Source: Phorcus lineatus
Taxonomy: Eukaryota > Mollusca > Gastropoda > Trochida > Trochidae
Length of the DNA: 64,000 nucleotides
Direction: 5' to 3'
Assembly (NCBI GenBank): GCA_921293015.1
Contig: OV121091.1
Span: 24,226,839 to 24,290,838 of the forward strand
The notes beneath the pieces were generated by a model that saw nothing but the letters and a program-made list of their open reading frames with translations, ran no database searches and was not told the DNA's origin. Each line of letters opens with the position of its first letter. Position 1 is the first letter of the stretch. The translations under genes were made by a program, and so were the position numbers. Shown in pieces: positions 14,901 through 29,873 of this stretch.

Positions 14901-17900
14901 ACTTCACCAAACAATATTTGATATTTGACATTTTGAAACTAAAGATAAGGAGGCTACTCACAACATTGAGTAGATGTTAATTTTCAAAAAATGTTTGTGA
15001 CAGTTATTCGAGTTATCAATCTCTGTATCTTACACATATATGTATATATGTTGAGATGAAAATTCTTCCAACGTTAAACTACATCATATTTTTCATTGAT
15101 CGCCAAAACTTCAATCTTCAATGCGATGACAGTTGTCTATAAAAAAAAATTCTGCTGTGAATAATCACATTCATGTATGTAATGTATTTCACAGCCTTAC
15201 ACGTGGCTTCTGTCCAGAGCAATTTCAACTTTCATTTTCACAATCAGTGCCCTTCGTTATTTCCAGCCATATTTCATATTCATTTTATGTGTGAACGTGA
15301 TTTTAGCAAGTGATAGATGGTGTATTATAATAGTAAGGATTTAATCTCAAAACCTGGGAAGTGAATTGAAGAGGAAAATCTATATCTGACTGACAATGTG
15401 CGGGATATAAAAAGATTCAAAATGGAATTCGATTTTTCAGATGTGAACGCATTCCCTTTGACTTGTGGCTAGGGCCGTTGACTGGCGTCTCAACATACCT
15501 CTAGTAACTTATATGTGCTGTCTTTAAAACCCTCTGTAGTATATATAACCGTTTTATGTATAAGAAATATGGAAAATCTGCAACGAGTGACCTGCAAATG
15601 TATTGTCATAATTGATTTAATGATCCCACCAGACAGTTAGGCCCAATTTTTAAAGTTTTTTCTAGACTATTATAAACCTTGCAACATAAAAAATTCAGGA
15701 AATCGATTTTATTGCAGTAGTAGGAAATGTAAGCATGTTTCCCTAAATACATTTGCTCTGATTGCAATCACACATAAATCGATTACATTTATTTGAAAGC
15801 TCTTCCTCAAACATTGATCCCAGACATCAATAGAATAAATTTCCTCTCTCATGGGAATTTCAAGTATCATGCTGTATAGGAGAGCTATTTCATTTCATGA
15901 CACTTCATATTATTCGTTTCATGTCCTAACGTGAGTGTTGAATTGAAAATGCATTTTGGGAGTGTCAGTTAAATTGACCGGTTTTGCATTTTGTGTCAAA
16001 GTTTGATTCTTTCTTTGATTCATGAAAGGATCAATCTGTAAGAACTACTGTAAGACCAACCGTGAATAACTGTTTGCTTGCATTTAAAGTTTTCATTCTG
16101 ATTTGAATTAAGACATGGAAATGACCAATCTCATTAAAATGAAATAATAATTCTGTTGCACTACGTTTCGCATATTATATATCTCACGAGGTCCTATTAC
16201 TCAAGACGTCAGTTCTACCATTTGCAAAGTTCAAAGAAGCAAATCAGCGATTTTCCAGTATATGCCCATGTGTTTTGGGGCAAATGTTAATGCTTTGAAA
16301 ACACCAAAGGGAAATTTAAAAGCTGCAGAACCATTTTGAAATATGTTAACGCTTTTCGACTTTCAAACTCGTGTTTCTGCACATCTGAAGTAAAATGTTT
16401 CTGACTAAAAGTTAAATCCATTTAGACGGGTCATATATGATTTTGTACGGTTAAATATAAACATTACACAAACCAGTGCCACAACACACTGATATTATTA
16501 ATTGTATTCTTCTTTTATATAAGGCACGACACAACAGAAGCTGCATGATAAAGTTTAAAAGAGTGTGCTGTATCTTTAAGACGTGAATTGTTACCAACAA
16601 TAAACAATTTGCTATCCGAAATCCTTGTTACTTTATTGGTTAAAACAAATCAACACTCTTTCATTAAGCTAATTTGTTATTGTTATTATGTGAAGTATGA
16701 ATGTTGAACCTGATCTACAGTTTAACAGTATGACATAAATAGCTGGAACAAGAGGGATGAAATATGTTTGGTCTAGCTTTCACTTGTGCAGAGGATTTTC
16801 AATCGGAAAAACTGAAGGTATAGTACTGCCTATGAAAGGTGCGTTGTTTTCAATAACGTAATACATTTTGTGTGTATAAAGTAGTTTTTAAAAGACTTAT
16901 TACCGATCAACACTGATAGAATGATAACATTATCTGTACAAATGTTTTGTGAATCTTCACAATTAGAAAAAAAATTACGGATATAACATAAGAATATACT
17001 TCTTCTGGCACCGTTTGTCTGAGTTGTCAACATTGTCAAAACAGGTGTAAGTACAATACAAAATGCTTTTCTTTATTCACAGTGTTAATTTCCGTGTCTT
17101 TGCTCAAATATCTTCTGGGAGTTTTAACAAGCATAACAAGCTTAAGGGACGTTTTTTTAGAAGCTTAAGATTGCATATCTAGATTTTGTGCAATGTATTG
17201 TAAGTAAATTTCATCAAATCAGCATATCAGATAAAGATTTAGTAACAAGGGAGACAGAATTTTTCAATCATTATGAATGTTTACGTAAAGTGCATTACTT
17301 GGTGATAATCTAGCATTTAATTACTTCACCTTTTGTAAGGCTATCCTAACTAGAATTACTTATGTTTATGTGTCCATGGTAGCATGTTAGATTTGGAATC
17401 CGTTCATAGGTAAGTTCGTTTCCGGAAGAGAAATCAAAAACAGTAAAATTGTAAGTTTTATGAATTAACAATTATTTAGACGTGTATAACCCACCTACTA
17501 TTACAGGATCCTGCGATATTATAAGATTTCTGATTTAAGTCATCCTGGAAACATGTTTGATTTGCACTCTGTCCAGAGTTGTTCCCCAGCACAATTTAAA
17601 GACGTTCATAGAATTCCAGAGTGGGTATGACACCAACTACTTTGCGTTCAGTGGATATTTTGAAATTAAATTTGGTGATCTTAATTTCGATAGGTAGGTA
17701 GGTAGGTAAGTAGGTATCATATATAATGAAAGATTTAGTGTCATAATTTCGCATTGTAATATAGTTTTAGATTATGTTCTGTTAAGGTGTTGATAAATTT
17801 TGCCTCTTCACCAATTTTACATAATATAATGGCATGATAAATCTGGTATTCAATGCAACAAATAAGGTTTAACAAATAAATTGAATATAACATATATGAT

Positions 17901-20322
17901 TTATCCAATTAAGGCATCACATTTATTTTCAATTCAAGGATTTTCCGGTATATTTGGTCGTCATTACATTTAGAATAAGGTCATATCCTGTACAAATAAG
18001 TATGAATATGTAAGCAAGCACAATTCTCTTGTTGAACGTTTCAATGTATATCTTCAGCATGAAATCATTGTTATCTTTTTTCTCTTATTATTTTAGACCA
18101 AGCTTCTTTTTTTTACGCAGGGCACGGTCGAATTTTGTGAAACAACAAAGATTGTGTAATTCACTATATAAACCTGCATTTTAAGCTTGTTAGTGGAATA
18201 AAAAAAAGTTACAAAATCAGAAACAAAGCAAAAATTTGGCGGTAACATGTATTTTATTGCACATGACCCAAATGTAATCAAAAATTTAAAATGGCCAAAA
18301 TGAGAATAATTTCTTTACGAAACAATTATTCTCAGAGGAATGTTGATGAAAACAAAACGGACATTTCTGATGTATGTTTCCATGAAACCTCTCAAGGGGA
18401 TATCTGAGAAAGGACTCTTGTCAAGTTTTACCAATTATCTATAAAACACATACCAGCGTGTAAATGTGCCAAGTTAACTGTCACATTAGTGTTATAGGTG
18501 AACACATCAAGGGCTACCATCGTTCTTTTGAGAAAACGTAAACGTAATTCTTTAAACTTTTACAGAAAAGACAACCGTGTTCCGATCGATACGAGCAAGT
18601 CAACTGTACTTTACCAAGGTACAAATACATTTTCTTATTTCTCACTTTCAGATATTTCACTTTCCTTTTCTTGTTTATAAATAAAAAACAAATAAATTTG
18701 ATTTTTTTTAAAGATTCACTCAATTGCACTCACTCAAAACAAAAAATAAAATAGCCTCAATTTTCACAATTTAAAATTTATTTTTTTACTTATGGTGTTT
18801 AAAGAATGATTTACTTTTTTGTTGATGACTTTGGCGAAATAAATATGTATTTCATCCATGGTCATGTGAGGACGTATGGACTTTGAAAGCAAATGGAGCA
18901 CTATTATCTGTACATTCTTCCTTTACAAATAAGTAATCACATGATGTTAGTAAGTTCACTTGAGTCACGCATGTACACGTGTACATGACCTGCGTAAGGT
19001 TATTTCTTGTACATTGGAAGTTTCAAAAATAGTAACAATAATTAGATTCTCATACCACAGAGTTATCCATGACATAGCATGCTTTAAGAGCACAAACATA
19101 TTTCTACCCTCGTAATGTCGATCCTGCTGTTTCCCCATGTTCAAGTACCCATTTGCAATCTTTGGTACGCTTAATGCAATTTTGATTAAAATCCTTGCTG
19201 ATGGATACAACAAAATATATTGCTCAGGACGTATAGTTTTGATTTTTCCAGCGGGATTCGAATAGGACCTTCAGCAGGAGCGGCCAGCATGCTAAACACA
19301 ACACCATTGTGCTCGAAAATTATATAACATTGAATTGGAAATTTGCTTTATTTTTAACCTTAATATATTTCGATGCAATTGTAAGATACTTGTATTCGTT
19401 GTGTGAATAAGGTATAGCATGGATAAATATTTATGTTTATCAGAGTGAATACAGGAACGTTTCATATGACATATGGCATTCAAAGTAACTGTTCAGGAGG
19501 CCAACGGAGACGTTGATGTACCTTTTTATTTGAGTTATTTCAGTTAAAACCTCTTGCAACTCAACTCTGAGCAAACGTTAAAATTACTAGTCATGATTTT
19601 TAAAAAATATGTAATGGGTTTTTAAAAAAAAGAAACCAAATGTGTCACCACATCATATATATCGAGTATCGTCTTTAAGTAGGTGATGAATTAAATGCGT
19701 TCTACGTCTCATCAAAGCTTCGTAACTTTTGCCGGAAAAATAGTGGATGAAGTCTGATTTTAAGGAACGCAATAATACAGGATAATTGCAATTATTGTTT
19801 GAGTAAAGAAAATATCTTTCGTTCAGCAGCTGATCCGAATACTAATGGGTGTAACCAGGGCGCAGTGTTTCTTCCGTTACTAATACAAAGAGCACCACCA
19901 ACATCTTACTCAAGAATATAAATTTGATACTGAAATGATGGTTTATAATCGCGCTTAAGAAAGTAAATAAAAGGCATTCGTTTGAAATTAAGATGTTATC
20001 TAAAAACATAAATGCATTGTTCAAAGAAATATAAAACTGATAAGTCTGACTTTTACATGACAGTATTAAATGCTTAGCCTAAACGCAGCATTGCCATAAT
20101 TTGATGATGTCATTAGAAGAACTAATTGCACGTTATATTTTGTAAAAAGCACGTTTCAAAACATATATTGATGTGTTATAATTTGTGTTAGATCGATCTT
20201 AGAAGTTTTATTTTATCGATAGAGAATATTGGCATAATGCTGTAGCACAGAATATCTGGCCTCCAGTTCTATTTTGACTTTGAAATGGCAACTGTGTTTG
20301 GTTCCGCTCTTCATCTAAATTG
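11923..20322. other. No recognisable gene or element apart from a TAGG tract
   Basis: AT-rich with no open frame above about 76 codons and no shared repeats noticed. A (TAGG)n microsatellite lies at 17691. Confidence 0.55.
17691..17717. repeat. (TAGG)n microsatellite
   Basis: About six TAGG units, with one TAAG variant, in otherwise unremarkable sequence. Confidence 0.85.
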
Positions 20323-20575
20323 GGGTGCGGGATAGCGCAGTGGTTAGCACGTTCGGCTTCGGATCAAGAGATATGGGATTCGTATCCCGCCAGCAACTTT
20401 GTCTGTAGTAGATAACTATTCTACCTGAAGTAAGGTTTGTGTGCAATGCTCGCAGGATTTACCGCCACAATAGTGTCGCGGGCTTTCTCGCTGCAATAAT
20501 ACTAGCAGCCGTGACTCGTAAGTGAAATATTCTTGTAAGCGGCTTTAAACACATAATCACCTTACCTCACCTCAG
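20323..20575 (+). mobile_element. tRNA-derived SINE, copy B
   Basis: The head GGATAGCGCAGTGGTTAGCA keeps an intact A box; the B box is degraded (GATTCGTATCCC). The body has the TTTGTCTG block and the GTAAGGTTTGTGTGCAATG block, lacks the CCATGGTTCGCTAG part, and keeps the 3' block with GCAATAATACTAGCAGCCGT, AAGCGGCTTTAAACAC and the CTTACCTCACCTCAG end. The internal deletion distinguishes it from copy E. Confidence 0.85.
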
Positions 20576-21174
20576 ATGAATTAAAGTTTGTATTTTCTTG
20601 AAATGTAATACATTTTTCTACAATGGCATCTTGAAGATGTTCATCAAAAAATTAATATCACTGATAACAGTTTTAGTTATCTTATTCACTAAGTTTTGGG
20701 CTATAGCTATTATTTGCACACAATAACAAATGTAGAAGTTCATGAAGAAATAAATTATAACTTTTCCCAGGGGGCTTGAATATTTCATTAACATTTAATT
20801 TGCAAAATGATTTTTGGGATCTTTAATATTTGTTATCTTTAAATGTAACATATATTTTATACTCTGACTCTGTAACCCTTGGGAATAATTTTTTTAAAAT
20901 TTTCCTCGCTGAAAATAAGAAAAAAGTCCATTTCATTGTCAATATGTCAAATACATGTACTTACATGCAAGACATACAGGTTTTAAAATTTTGACTATTC
21001 AAAACAAAATAGTGCCATGAAATATTTTTATCAGTAAAATTTCTCAAGACTGTCAAAACAATAAGCTGGCATAATCAGTGATACTAGTGAAATTCGAAGG
21101 AAGATTTAAGAAATTATTTCCATTTAACATATACATGGTAAAAAATTTAACTTGTAAAAGATTACATTAATAGA

Positions 21175-21635
21175 CATTCTCTCCCAACAGAGATAGCTCT
21201 GTCATAAATTCCTATGCAACCTCTGTCTTAATATGAATTCTTGGTCTAGAAATGTAGAACGCCGATTGGATGCAATCAATGTTTGTTGTACAATCAGCGA
21301 GCCGTTTCAAAAGTTCTCATTGAAATCGCCTAAGTTATTTCCGTAAGCTTCCCAAAAGCTAAACTTTATTTGAATATGAACCTTGCACTTTGAGTATTCT
21401 TTACAGAACACAAACGCCACATTATCCGACTGTATCATTGCACAGGCCTGTGTGACAACAAATATGTTATTCATGCATTCGTTGTTTTCATTGACTGAAG
21501 TAATGCTGGGTAGTTTAAAATATAAGTTGCAATATCGTGCCGGTAGGGAAACTGCCGGAATCCCGATAAACCTTCGTATAAAGACAGCGGTTGTAAAGGG
21601 ATATATGACGGAGCTACCTCTGCTGGGAGAGAATG
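21175..21635. mobile_element. MITE with ~62-bp terminal inverted repeats, copy 1
   Basis: The left end CATTCTCTCCCAACAGAGAT and the inverted right end CATTCTCTCCCAGCAGAGGT continue to match for about 62 bp at roughly 80% identity (21175-21236 against 21574-21635). Flanks ATTAATAGA and ATGAATAGT agree at seven of nine positions, compatible with a 9-bp target duplication and hence a Mutator-like origin, though an 8-bp duplication cannot be excluded. There is no credible coding sequence: open frames of 130 and 86 codons on opposite strands are by-products. A related degraded copy lies at 38906-39195. Confidence 0.75.
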
Positions 21636-24600
21636 ATGAATAGTAAGTCAATATAAATACTTTGTACATTTTTATTTCGTATGTTTTGATCAACGACAAG
21701 TTGACACAATGGGCGAAGTGATCTGGTTAGCTGGCAGAGAGGAATCCGTTCTGAAAAGTAGACTAGAGGAAGGTTATGTAGACACTTGGAGGTAAAGAGG
21801 AGGAGGAGGAGTATGCAATCTAATCGGGGGGAACCAGGAAACCAGTGGAATGTTTAAGCACAGGTGCTATGGGTTCAGTTTTCTTTGTATTAGTTGCCAT
21901 TCAGGCTGAAGTGTTCTGGATCACCTCGAGACGTCCTATTTGCTGCTCGGGGTGTTGCCCAAAAGAGACTAGCGATAGTCCATACGGAAGATAACAAGTG
22001 ACAGGATTAATTTGGTTGCTGCATTTTTATTAAGGTAGTTTTTCATATGATTAATGTTTCGCAGGTGTTTATGTGCAGTTCGTGTGTTATGTGCATAAAC
22101 TCATAACAAGGATTTGGTCTTATCAAACCCCATCGTTCTCTCAACCCTCAAGTCAGAGGAAATTTATGAATTATGTTGTTTATCCATCTTGTCCAAGGCT
22201 TTTTACATATTTGGTGGTGTCACAGACTTTTAGCCATGTATAAGCTCGCCGTCGGGTGTTTTGCTATTTTATATATAGTTTAGGACTAATTGTCTGAAAG
22301 ATTGTTAAGATGGACTTTCAATAAGTCATGCTTACTAATAGCTTTTCATAAAACGATTTGTCTTTGTTATGTATTTCATGCTAATGCTTATTTCATGTAT
22401 TTATGGAATATGTTCATCCTTGGCCACAACTTTCCTAAGGAGGTTACTTCCGATGAGGTAAGGAATATTTTAACGTTTGTTATGCCGCTTTCTCGCCACT
22501 TTGCTCTTTTCTGAGTATAGTTCCTATGGTTTCATGAGGTTCATTCCTCTTGTTTATCATTCAAAGTAAGATTTCGTCTAGAACAGCGCGTTTTCTTTCC
22601 TAATTGGGAGCAGTATGGCCTTCGACAGTTTTTATATCTCTCGTTATCTTAATATCTTCCAAATGCAAGACAAGGTTTTCTAATCAAAAGGAGCAGTTTT
22701 AAAACGAACGTACATGTACGTACGTATACCATGATCGGTTAAGCTGCGCCAACCCATTTGCCTCTCTCAAATGATTTACAGGTGTTATCAGAAAAGTGTC
22801 CGCCAGTGGTTTTTGGTTTGTACTTGATTATTTTCTCTACGACTACTGATGATCAGTTTTAGTAATGCGATAGACCTTTAGAATGAAATACACGTTGTAT
22901 AAAGTAATGTCTATTGGGGAATTTCTAAAAGAAATACTCTTTCGAAAATGTGCCACTGGCACTTTATAACCACTTTCATCAGTGCAAATATTTATCAAAA
23001 GAAACCATTATTGTTTTTAGCTGTTCTTTGATTTACATGTTACAATTTATATGTCAAAAGAATTCATGAAAAGACCGACGAAGAATGATTTGATTTCACC
23101 TAATATCCTCATACGTTTTGGTTTACGTTGTGAGACACTAGAGAGTACTGATTTAACATTCATATGCTATTGTCTTGCAATGCACAATGAAAATATCAGC
23201 AAACACACTTCAAAGAGTTTACCAAATATGAATATGACATTATTTTCACAATGTTTTTTTTTTAAAAACTCAACTTCAAGTGTAGCAATAATTTACTTTT
23301 ATTGCATCATGTACATCAAGATAATTCATCACCCATGAAATGCTATGGTTACATATTTTGCTGATGACAAATAAGTCTCATTGAGACTAGAGTATAAGAC
23401 ATTATGAACATGATCGTTGCTAATAGGTCACGATATCATTTGGCCTTAACATTGCTTTGACAAGAACAGTCTATTGGCGTTAATATGTGTAACTTGTTTT
23501 TTTTCTATCTTTTCTTTTGAGGACAGGTTCAGGCGGAAATAACCTTTTTAAAAGTTGTTTCCAGCAAGGACACAGTTACATATCTGTTACTAAACACGTC
23601 TGAATACACTATTCTTTGTTGAATAGTTCCATCGTTGTTATTTGTATTTATTTGGTCAAGTAGAGTTTTGTTGGTGATTCTTAACATTGTCGCGATCTGT
23701 GTCTTTTTATCATTGCCATAAATATATTCTAAAATGAAATGGATAACCATCGTATAGGAACGCGCATACGTATCATATCAACATTATTTGTATAACTATG
23801 TCTGAGCCTGTTCTCGAAGTTGATACATAAAAGCGGGGGTATGTGAACTCAGCTCGCTTCAATACTTTTTTTCTGCATTGAAATGTGTCAGTTATTCAAC
23901 TAACTCAATAAGAATATTGATTTATAACTTAAAATCTTGTCTTGCAAAATGTATTCTAGAAAAACTACATGTACAGGGAAAATTGAATTTTCACCCATAA
24001 AAACTGTTTTTACTCTAGATATTAGAATTTTACTTATTGACCTATTGACTGATATGTTGATTTTAAAATATATATCAAACCTGCACTTTGATTTTTTATA
24101 TGCCGCTCAAAAATATTAGGTTGATAGTTTAAACGTGACATGGCCATAATCTGCGAATTGCATTCGTGCATGTCAATGTTGAAGATAAACTTTTTACAAT
24201 CATCGTTTTTTGAAGATTACGGGTCAATTGTAAACACTGTAACGTTCCCAATTGAAAAGATTTCATCTCCACATCGTAAAATTTGAAGCATTTGAAAGTA
24301 TAAAAAGGAAAGTGGTACGTATGAAAAACATATTTTAGGATTAAATGAATGTATGATGAATAAATAGCTTTTATTGATTGTCTTTAAACTGAGATGAAGC
24401 GATTCCAATCTTGCAGTGTTGGCTCAATTTGGTCCTGCAAATTTGTTTTCATTGGAGTTTTAAAAACTTTTACTTGTATGAAAAACATGTAAAAAGATCT
24501 TCATTCTGCAAATGTAGCAGGGCGTGCTATTTTGCCAATCGCTCAAATTGAAATGATTTTCTTCCTTTTCATGAAAATGAACGATGCGGTTTATATCGGA

Positions 24601-27481
24601 CCACTTCACATGTACAATCCATTCGAGACACAACTTTACCTAGCGCCAGAATATTACATTTCAAGCATACATTCGCCTTTCCCTGGATGCAACATTTACT
24701 TACTTTACTAGCGTATAAGGGTATAAGCCTGGGCATGTTTGATTTAATATCAATTTGAATTGAATTCTTATTTTCATTATAATGATCAGGTACATAGCTT
24801 GAATATTTAAAAAATAATAAGAATAATCTGTTATTTATACTTCTTTTTAAATGCAGTGACAATCTAGAAAGTAAAATAATTTTTTTAAATAAAAATGAAA
24901 ATTAAAACAATTGGTACAGTGTATTTTCTATGCAATAGGAATGGCAAGTTTACTATGCATTTACAAAAATGCTTTCCATCATTTACGGTTTGAAAATGAA
25001 ATTAGAAAGCTCACAAAAGGCTATATTACTTAGTATGGAAAAGTTTAAAAACTATATCATTTCTTTGTATGAAGGAAATTACACTAGTTTGTTATTATGT
25101 AATCCTAACGTGACATGTTATATATACATGTATATGTATCAGTTCTATAAGTAGTTTGGCGGCACCTACGTGTAATTGAAAGATTTCCCAAGTTTAAATC
25201 CTATCATGTTAGTTAAGCAATTACTTACAACAAGACTTATGATGAATTGGCATACAATATATGTCTTTTCGAATCGTTAACTCTCGTGAAAGTCATATAT
25301 ATCTGATACATTTTTAATCATTTTGCTTTTATTTCTTTTAATGTGTTTTAGTGAGTCATAGGCCATTGCTGATCGTCAGCGTGCTATATTTATGTTGTTT
25401 CTTTTCAACTTGCCCCAAGCTTATACACTGTTCGACATATTAATAAGATATTTTACTTCGTTTCTTCATTCTTTCTTTCATTAAGGATTTCACATATTGC
25501 ATCAAAGCTAATTAGACTTGGCGTGTGCCTTGTATTCACAGGTGCAAAAGCCGAACAATTAATTAGGTCTTCTTGATTGTTTGATCTAACCTTTTCAGTT
25601 CACTACTCGTGTGTATTGATATGTTGACCATAATGTCTTATTTTATTCATCATAATGTTCGGATTTCATGCTCAGTCATGTTCACGGTGAGCAAATTTCA
25701 TTAGGCACGCAACAACGGAATCTGGGGGTAGTAACGCATCTAGCGTTTATACACTACAAAGGGTTTACTAGGCTGTTTGAGTGGCATTCTAGAAGTTGTC
25801 AGTATAAGTCTTCCTTAAAGGGTTAACTGTTTTAAATATAAAGGTACATGCAGTGGTTTATAAACTTACAAAGCCAACATTGAATTGAAATTACATATAA
25901 TGAAGACAGGCCAAACAGCTCAACATAGAATTCCTCATCTATTTGAGTCTAAGCTTAATCCGTCGATTTTATTTCTGTTACCTTGTTGATACTTAGAATA
26001 GAGCTATGTCTAGAACAATTCAACAAATACTCCTTGGGTAGAGTATCTGGAATCGGAGAAGTAAATACATCTTTCGAAATCAAGAATAGAATATTTAGTA
26101 TGTAAAAAATGCCTGCAGGTTTGTTTTGAACGTTGGAGACAGTGTTTGTTCACCTTTTAGATGCACCTGAAATCTCTAAATATATAGTGTCAAAATGTGT
26201 GTTGACAGTTGAACAAACATTTTATAAAGGTATGATAAAAGCTTAAAATGGTTAAAAATTAATAATCAATTCATGACACATTACACAGTACTTAAAGAGA
26301 ACAGTTTGCAAATGCTATCAATATAAACATATATACATACATTCATATATAAAAAGCTCAAATAGCCTTCACCTCCACCAGGTCATATGTAGAAAAAAAC
26401 ATTTGTTGAAGAAAATCAAGATGATTTATTCACAAGTACTTTCGACCATAAAATGTGCAAAATGTAACATATTTACAAATAACAAATTTGGCAGAAAAAT
26501 TCCATAATTTCTCTCAATGTGTCTGTTAGTCGTTTTATTTAAATTAAATAAGTATTTTGATATTGTAGGTGTACCAGAACCCCTTTGGATTTTGCTAACG
26601 ACTCCATTTCACAAGGACAGAATGAACAAAAGCAATCTTGCAGTTATCTTAACTGTAGACACGGTACTGTTTTTTCACGTAATCAACGATTTCTATTTCC
26701 ACTCCTTGATGTGGTGATGAAAAAGCATGTGACTTGGTTGATTAAATGTTCTTCATATACAGGATAAGTGTTATCTGTATGTCGTGATTTGGATAGGGAC
26801 AGAAAGTTATCTTATCTTAAGTGTTTAAATCACACAAAAAGGACTTATTTGCTTTCCAGTTGTTCACGTCATGTTTGGATGGTTGATGTTGGATGTGAAG
26901 ATCCAACTATCTGCCGTTGTATAGATTCTTTTCCTTTTTTGGGGAGCCATTGCATTGAGGGATTAAAATCCAGACGCTGATAGACGGACGCCATCGACTT
27001 CACTGACTCTTCCAACAGCTTACCTACTCGACCAGTAGGCCTTGTCAAGGTGATATTCTGATTCCAAATATAGAAAATGTTACATTTTCCCACTGTCCAA
27101 ATGGAATGGTATGTATATTTAATGGACTGAAAAGAAAATAAACATACATTCCATTGCCCCTGAACTAATGGTCCCTCATATCCATGACAATGGCACTACA
27201 AAAGCAATAAAGCTTAGCGAGGTATCGTCCTTGCTAGAACATATTGAACATTTGCTCATAATTGTACGAAAATGTTCACTTTTTATCTCGTAGAAAATAA
27301 CAACGGTTCGGCCTCGTAAAAATCAAAACAAATAATGCCCATATAAACAGATTCTATTATATATTTATACATGTATATAGCAGTCAACATATAAACTACA
27401 ATATAAAAATTACTGACACCTTTCAGTTGGTGATTTGTTTTTATATGTTCAATACTATGATGTAAGTATCAATTTCATAGA
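21636..27481. other. No recognisable gene or element
   Basis: AT-rich stretch with only short chance-level frames. A small ACGTACATGTACGT palindrome near 22710 is the only local structure noticed. Confidence 0.55.
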
Positions 27482-27786
27482 TTTGCTGCTGTAGCTGTAA
27501 CAGGATTAGGTAAGTTATTCAATATAAAGAATTTTGCGGAAATTTAAAGGTTTTTAAGAGTCATTATATACGATCAGCTCTTGGAAATAAATCCGTTTGG
27601 AGATGAATGTTTCATAATGGAATGTGTTTCTGAGAAAAACAGCTATCTCATTTCAGACTCGGCTCCCAATTTTTTATAATGCAAAATTCAGCAGAACTTG
27701 GATTTAGAGAGTGCATTAAGGTGATATGCTCAACATTGACCTATCACTTGTTTCTTCAATAACAATGTTTCAGTAAGGTTGCAATC
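27482..27786. repeat. Unclassified dispersed repeat, copy 1
   Basis: Matches 36628-36912 in blocks in the same order: CTGCTGTAGCTGTAA, CTATCTCATTTCAGACTCGG, ATGCAAAATTCAGCAG (27679), AGGTGATATGCTCAACATTG, and AGTAAGGTTGCAATC at the end. No inverted repeats, coding frame or polymerase III boxes are seen. Confidence 0.7.
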
Positions 27787-29809
27787 AAAAGTGTAATGTT
27801 TTACGTTAAACAGTTATTTTGTTATGCCAAAAGCTTTTTTTAATATATGAAAATTTGCTCATGCATGTATATGCCCAATGCAATCAGAATGAAAACAACA
27901 AAAGTAATTCGTCCAAAGCTGCAACGTCGTTATAATCCTACTTAGGCCTGCATACTACCTTTTTAGGTGGAACTTCTCCGAAAAGGGTTTTTAGGAGGTT
28001 AATTTACATTTTCTCCCCAAAGAAAAATGATGAGTTAAAAGCATTTCAATGGGAGAAATTCAACTTGGAATATTACAGTCAGTGGAAAACAGAGGCTTAT
28101 GTTTTCATTGACACGTGGATTAATGATGTTGACGCTAATTGAAATAGAATTTTCCTGGATGCCTTTATAAATGTCTTACGGGCAATATTGTAAGTGGTAC
28201 TCATTTCAATTTATATTAACCTTACATGTATATTTAACCCTTAATACAGCAATAAGTGATGCCATTGATATTCTTGTAATTAGATATATTTGTAACGATG
28301 TTATATTTTACATTGAGCTATCTGCAAATTTTATAAATATTTGGTCAGATCTTTTGCGAGATACGATCACACTCCCAAAGAGTCAGGTAAGATCATCATC
28401 ACTGATAAGACTAACAGCTTACCAACAAGACTGCCACACCTCGACACAAATCGCGACCAAGAATGCACTGATTCGTAGGCTTTTGTTACGTGCAATAACT
28501 CTGATGGAAATAATGTGCCCGAGCTTCCTAAACTGAATGCATTAGTTTACATGACATTTAGATAGTGAACAAATGTCACATTGTTATGCAATTGCATCAT
28601 GACTAAAAGAAAAATCGGAGTTATTGAGTTATTGGTTCAGCACAAACATCTGTACACAAGTGCTATATATTGACCTGAGCATCTGAGAAAATCTATCCAA
28701 TCAAATAATCATTTTCCTCAAAGATGGGATTTAAGTACGTATAAAGGTTTCATTTCATGATCAATAGGGATTTTATTCATGGCTAGAAAAAGATTCCTAA
28801 TATAATAATATAATTTTTTCAACCTTTACCTCAACACAGAATTCAGATATTACTCTAATACTTTGAAACAATCAATATTTTAAATAGGTTTTAAAGTATA
28901 TATGATATAAAAAATCCAATTAAATAATTAATTTGTTTTGCCGTTTAAAGACACTATAGCATATATATGTTTGCGCTCAAATATGCCTTTTTAAATGTAT
29001 GAAGAAACTATACCCACTTTATCTTTGAATCAATGAAATATCAGTCTTATAATTATTTACAGTTGACCTGCAATCAGTAATGAAAAGGCTTTGAAGTCGT
29101 TAAGAGATATCAAATATATAAAAGTGGTTGTACACAAAATGGGAAATACAGATGGTATGCACGTACCACTGTTTAACCCAGGTTCTGGTAATTAAGGCTT
29201 CACTGCTAACCCCTTGGCTAAATATTTTAATGACAATATTCATATCAAGCATTATTTTTATTACTGAGAGAAGAAGTCATTGGGATTAGATTAACCTAGC
29301 CTCGATATAGGAGTTTGATAATAATTGTCATATGAACCACAGGAAATGGTTTAGACAGGCTATACAAAACAAATAATTCCCTTGCTTTCGAGATAACAGA
29401 GAAAGGATTTACAACCAACCCAACCACCTCCCCTATTTTTTAGAAATATTATGATGTGAAATACTAAATAAATAAGCATGTTATCATAACGTATTTAATT
29501 TCTATGAAAGGAACTCAGAACACAATTTTGTTTCATAAATGAATAGCACGTCTTGCAAATTAAGCCAGGGTGTTGGTGATGTAAATACATCTGTAAATGG
29601 TTAAATTGTAATGTAGAATTTACGATTGAAATTTATTTCAGGTAAGTATTTTTCAAAAACGCCGATGATAGTCATTTTAAGACACTTAAACTGTTAAAAA
29701 CAAATCTACGTTAAGAATGCTCAAGAAATGGGATGAAATTTTTAATTGAATATATCAAACTAATTTGTATTTCTTAGTATGCCGATGATAATTCTATGTA
29801 TAACATGAC

Positions 29810-29873
29810 AATATAACTCTGCTGCTGCATTGGCCGGAAGCCTTAAATACAATAAACTTTGTCTTGTCTTGTC
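29810..29873 (+). mobile_element. 3' tail of a LINE (severely 5'-truncated)
   Basis: The stretch TTGGCCGGAAGCCTTAAATA followed by AATAAACTTTGTCTTGTCTTGTC is the characteristic 3' terminus of CR1/jockey-like LINEs in many marine invertebrates, ending in TCTTG repeats. No reverse-transcriptase sequence is recognisable upstream, so only the tail or a very short copy is left. Confidence 0.6.

Noticed and set aside
21307-21699. 130-codon minus-strand open frame
   Set aside because: It lies almost wholly inside the long-TIR MITE, overlaps an opposite-strand frame, and the related repeat copy at 38906 does not preserve it.
28171-28536. 121-codon plus-strand ATG frame
   Set aside because: Hydrophobic, low-information translation, no family resemblance, length near chance expectation.
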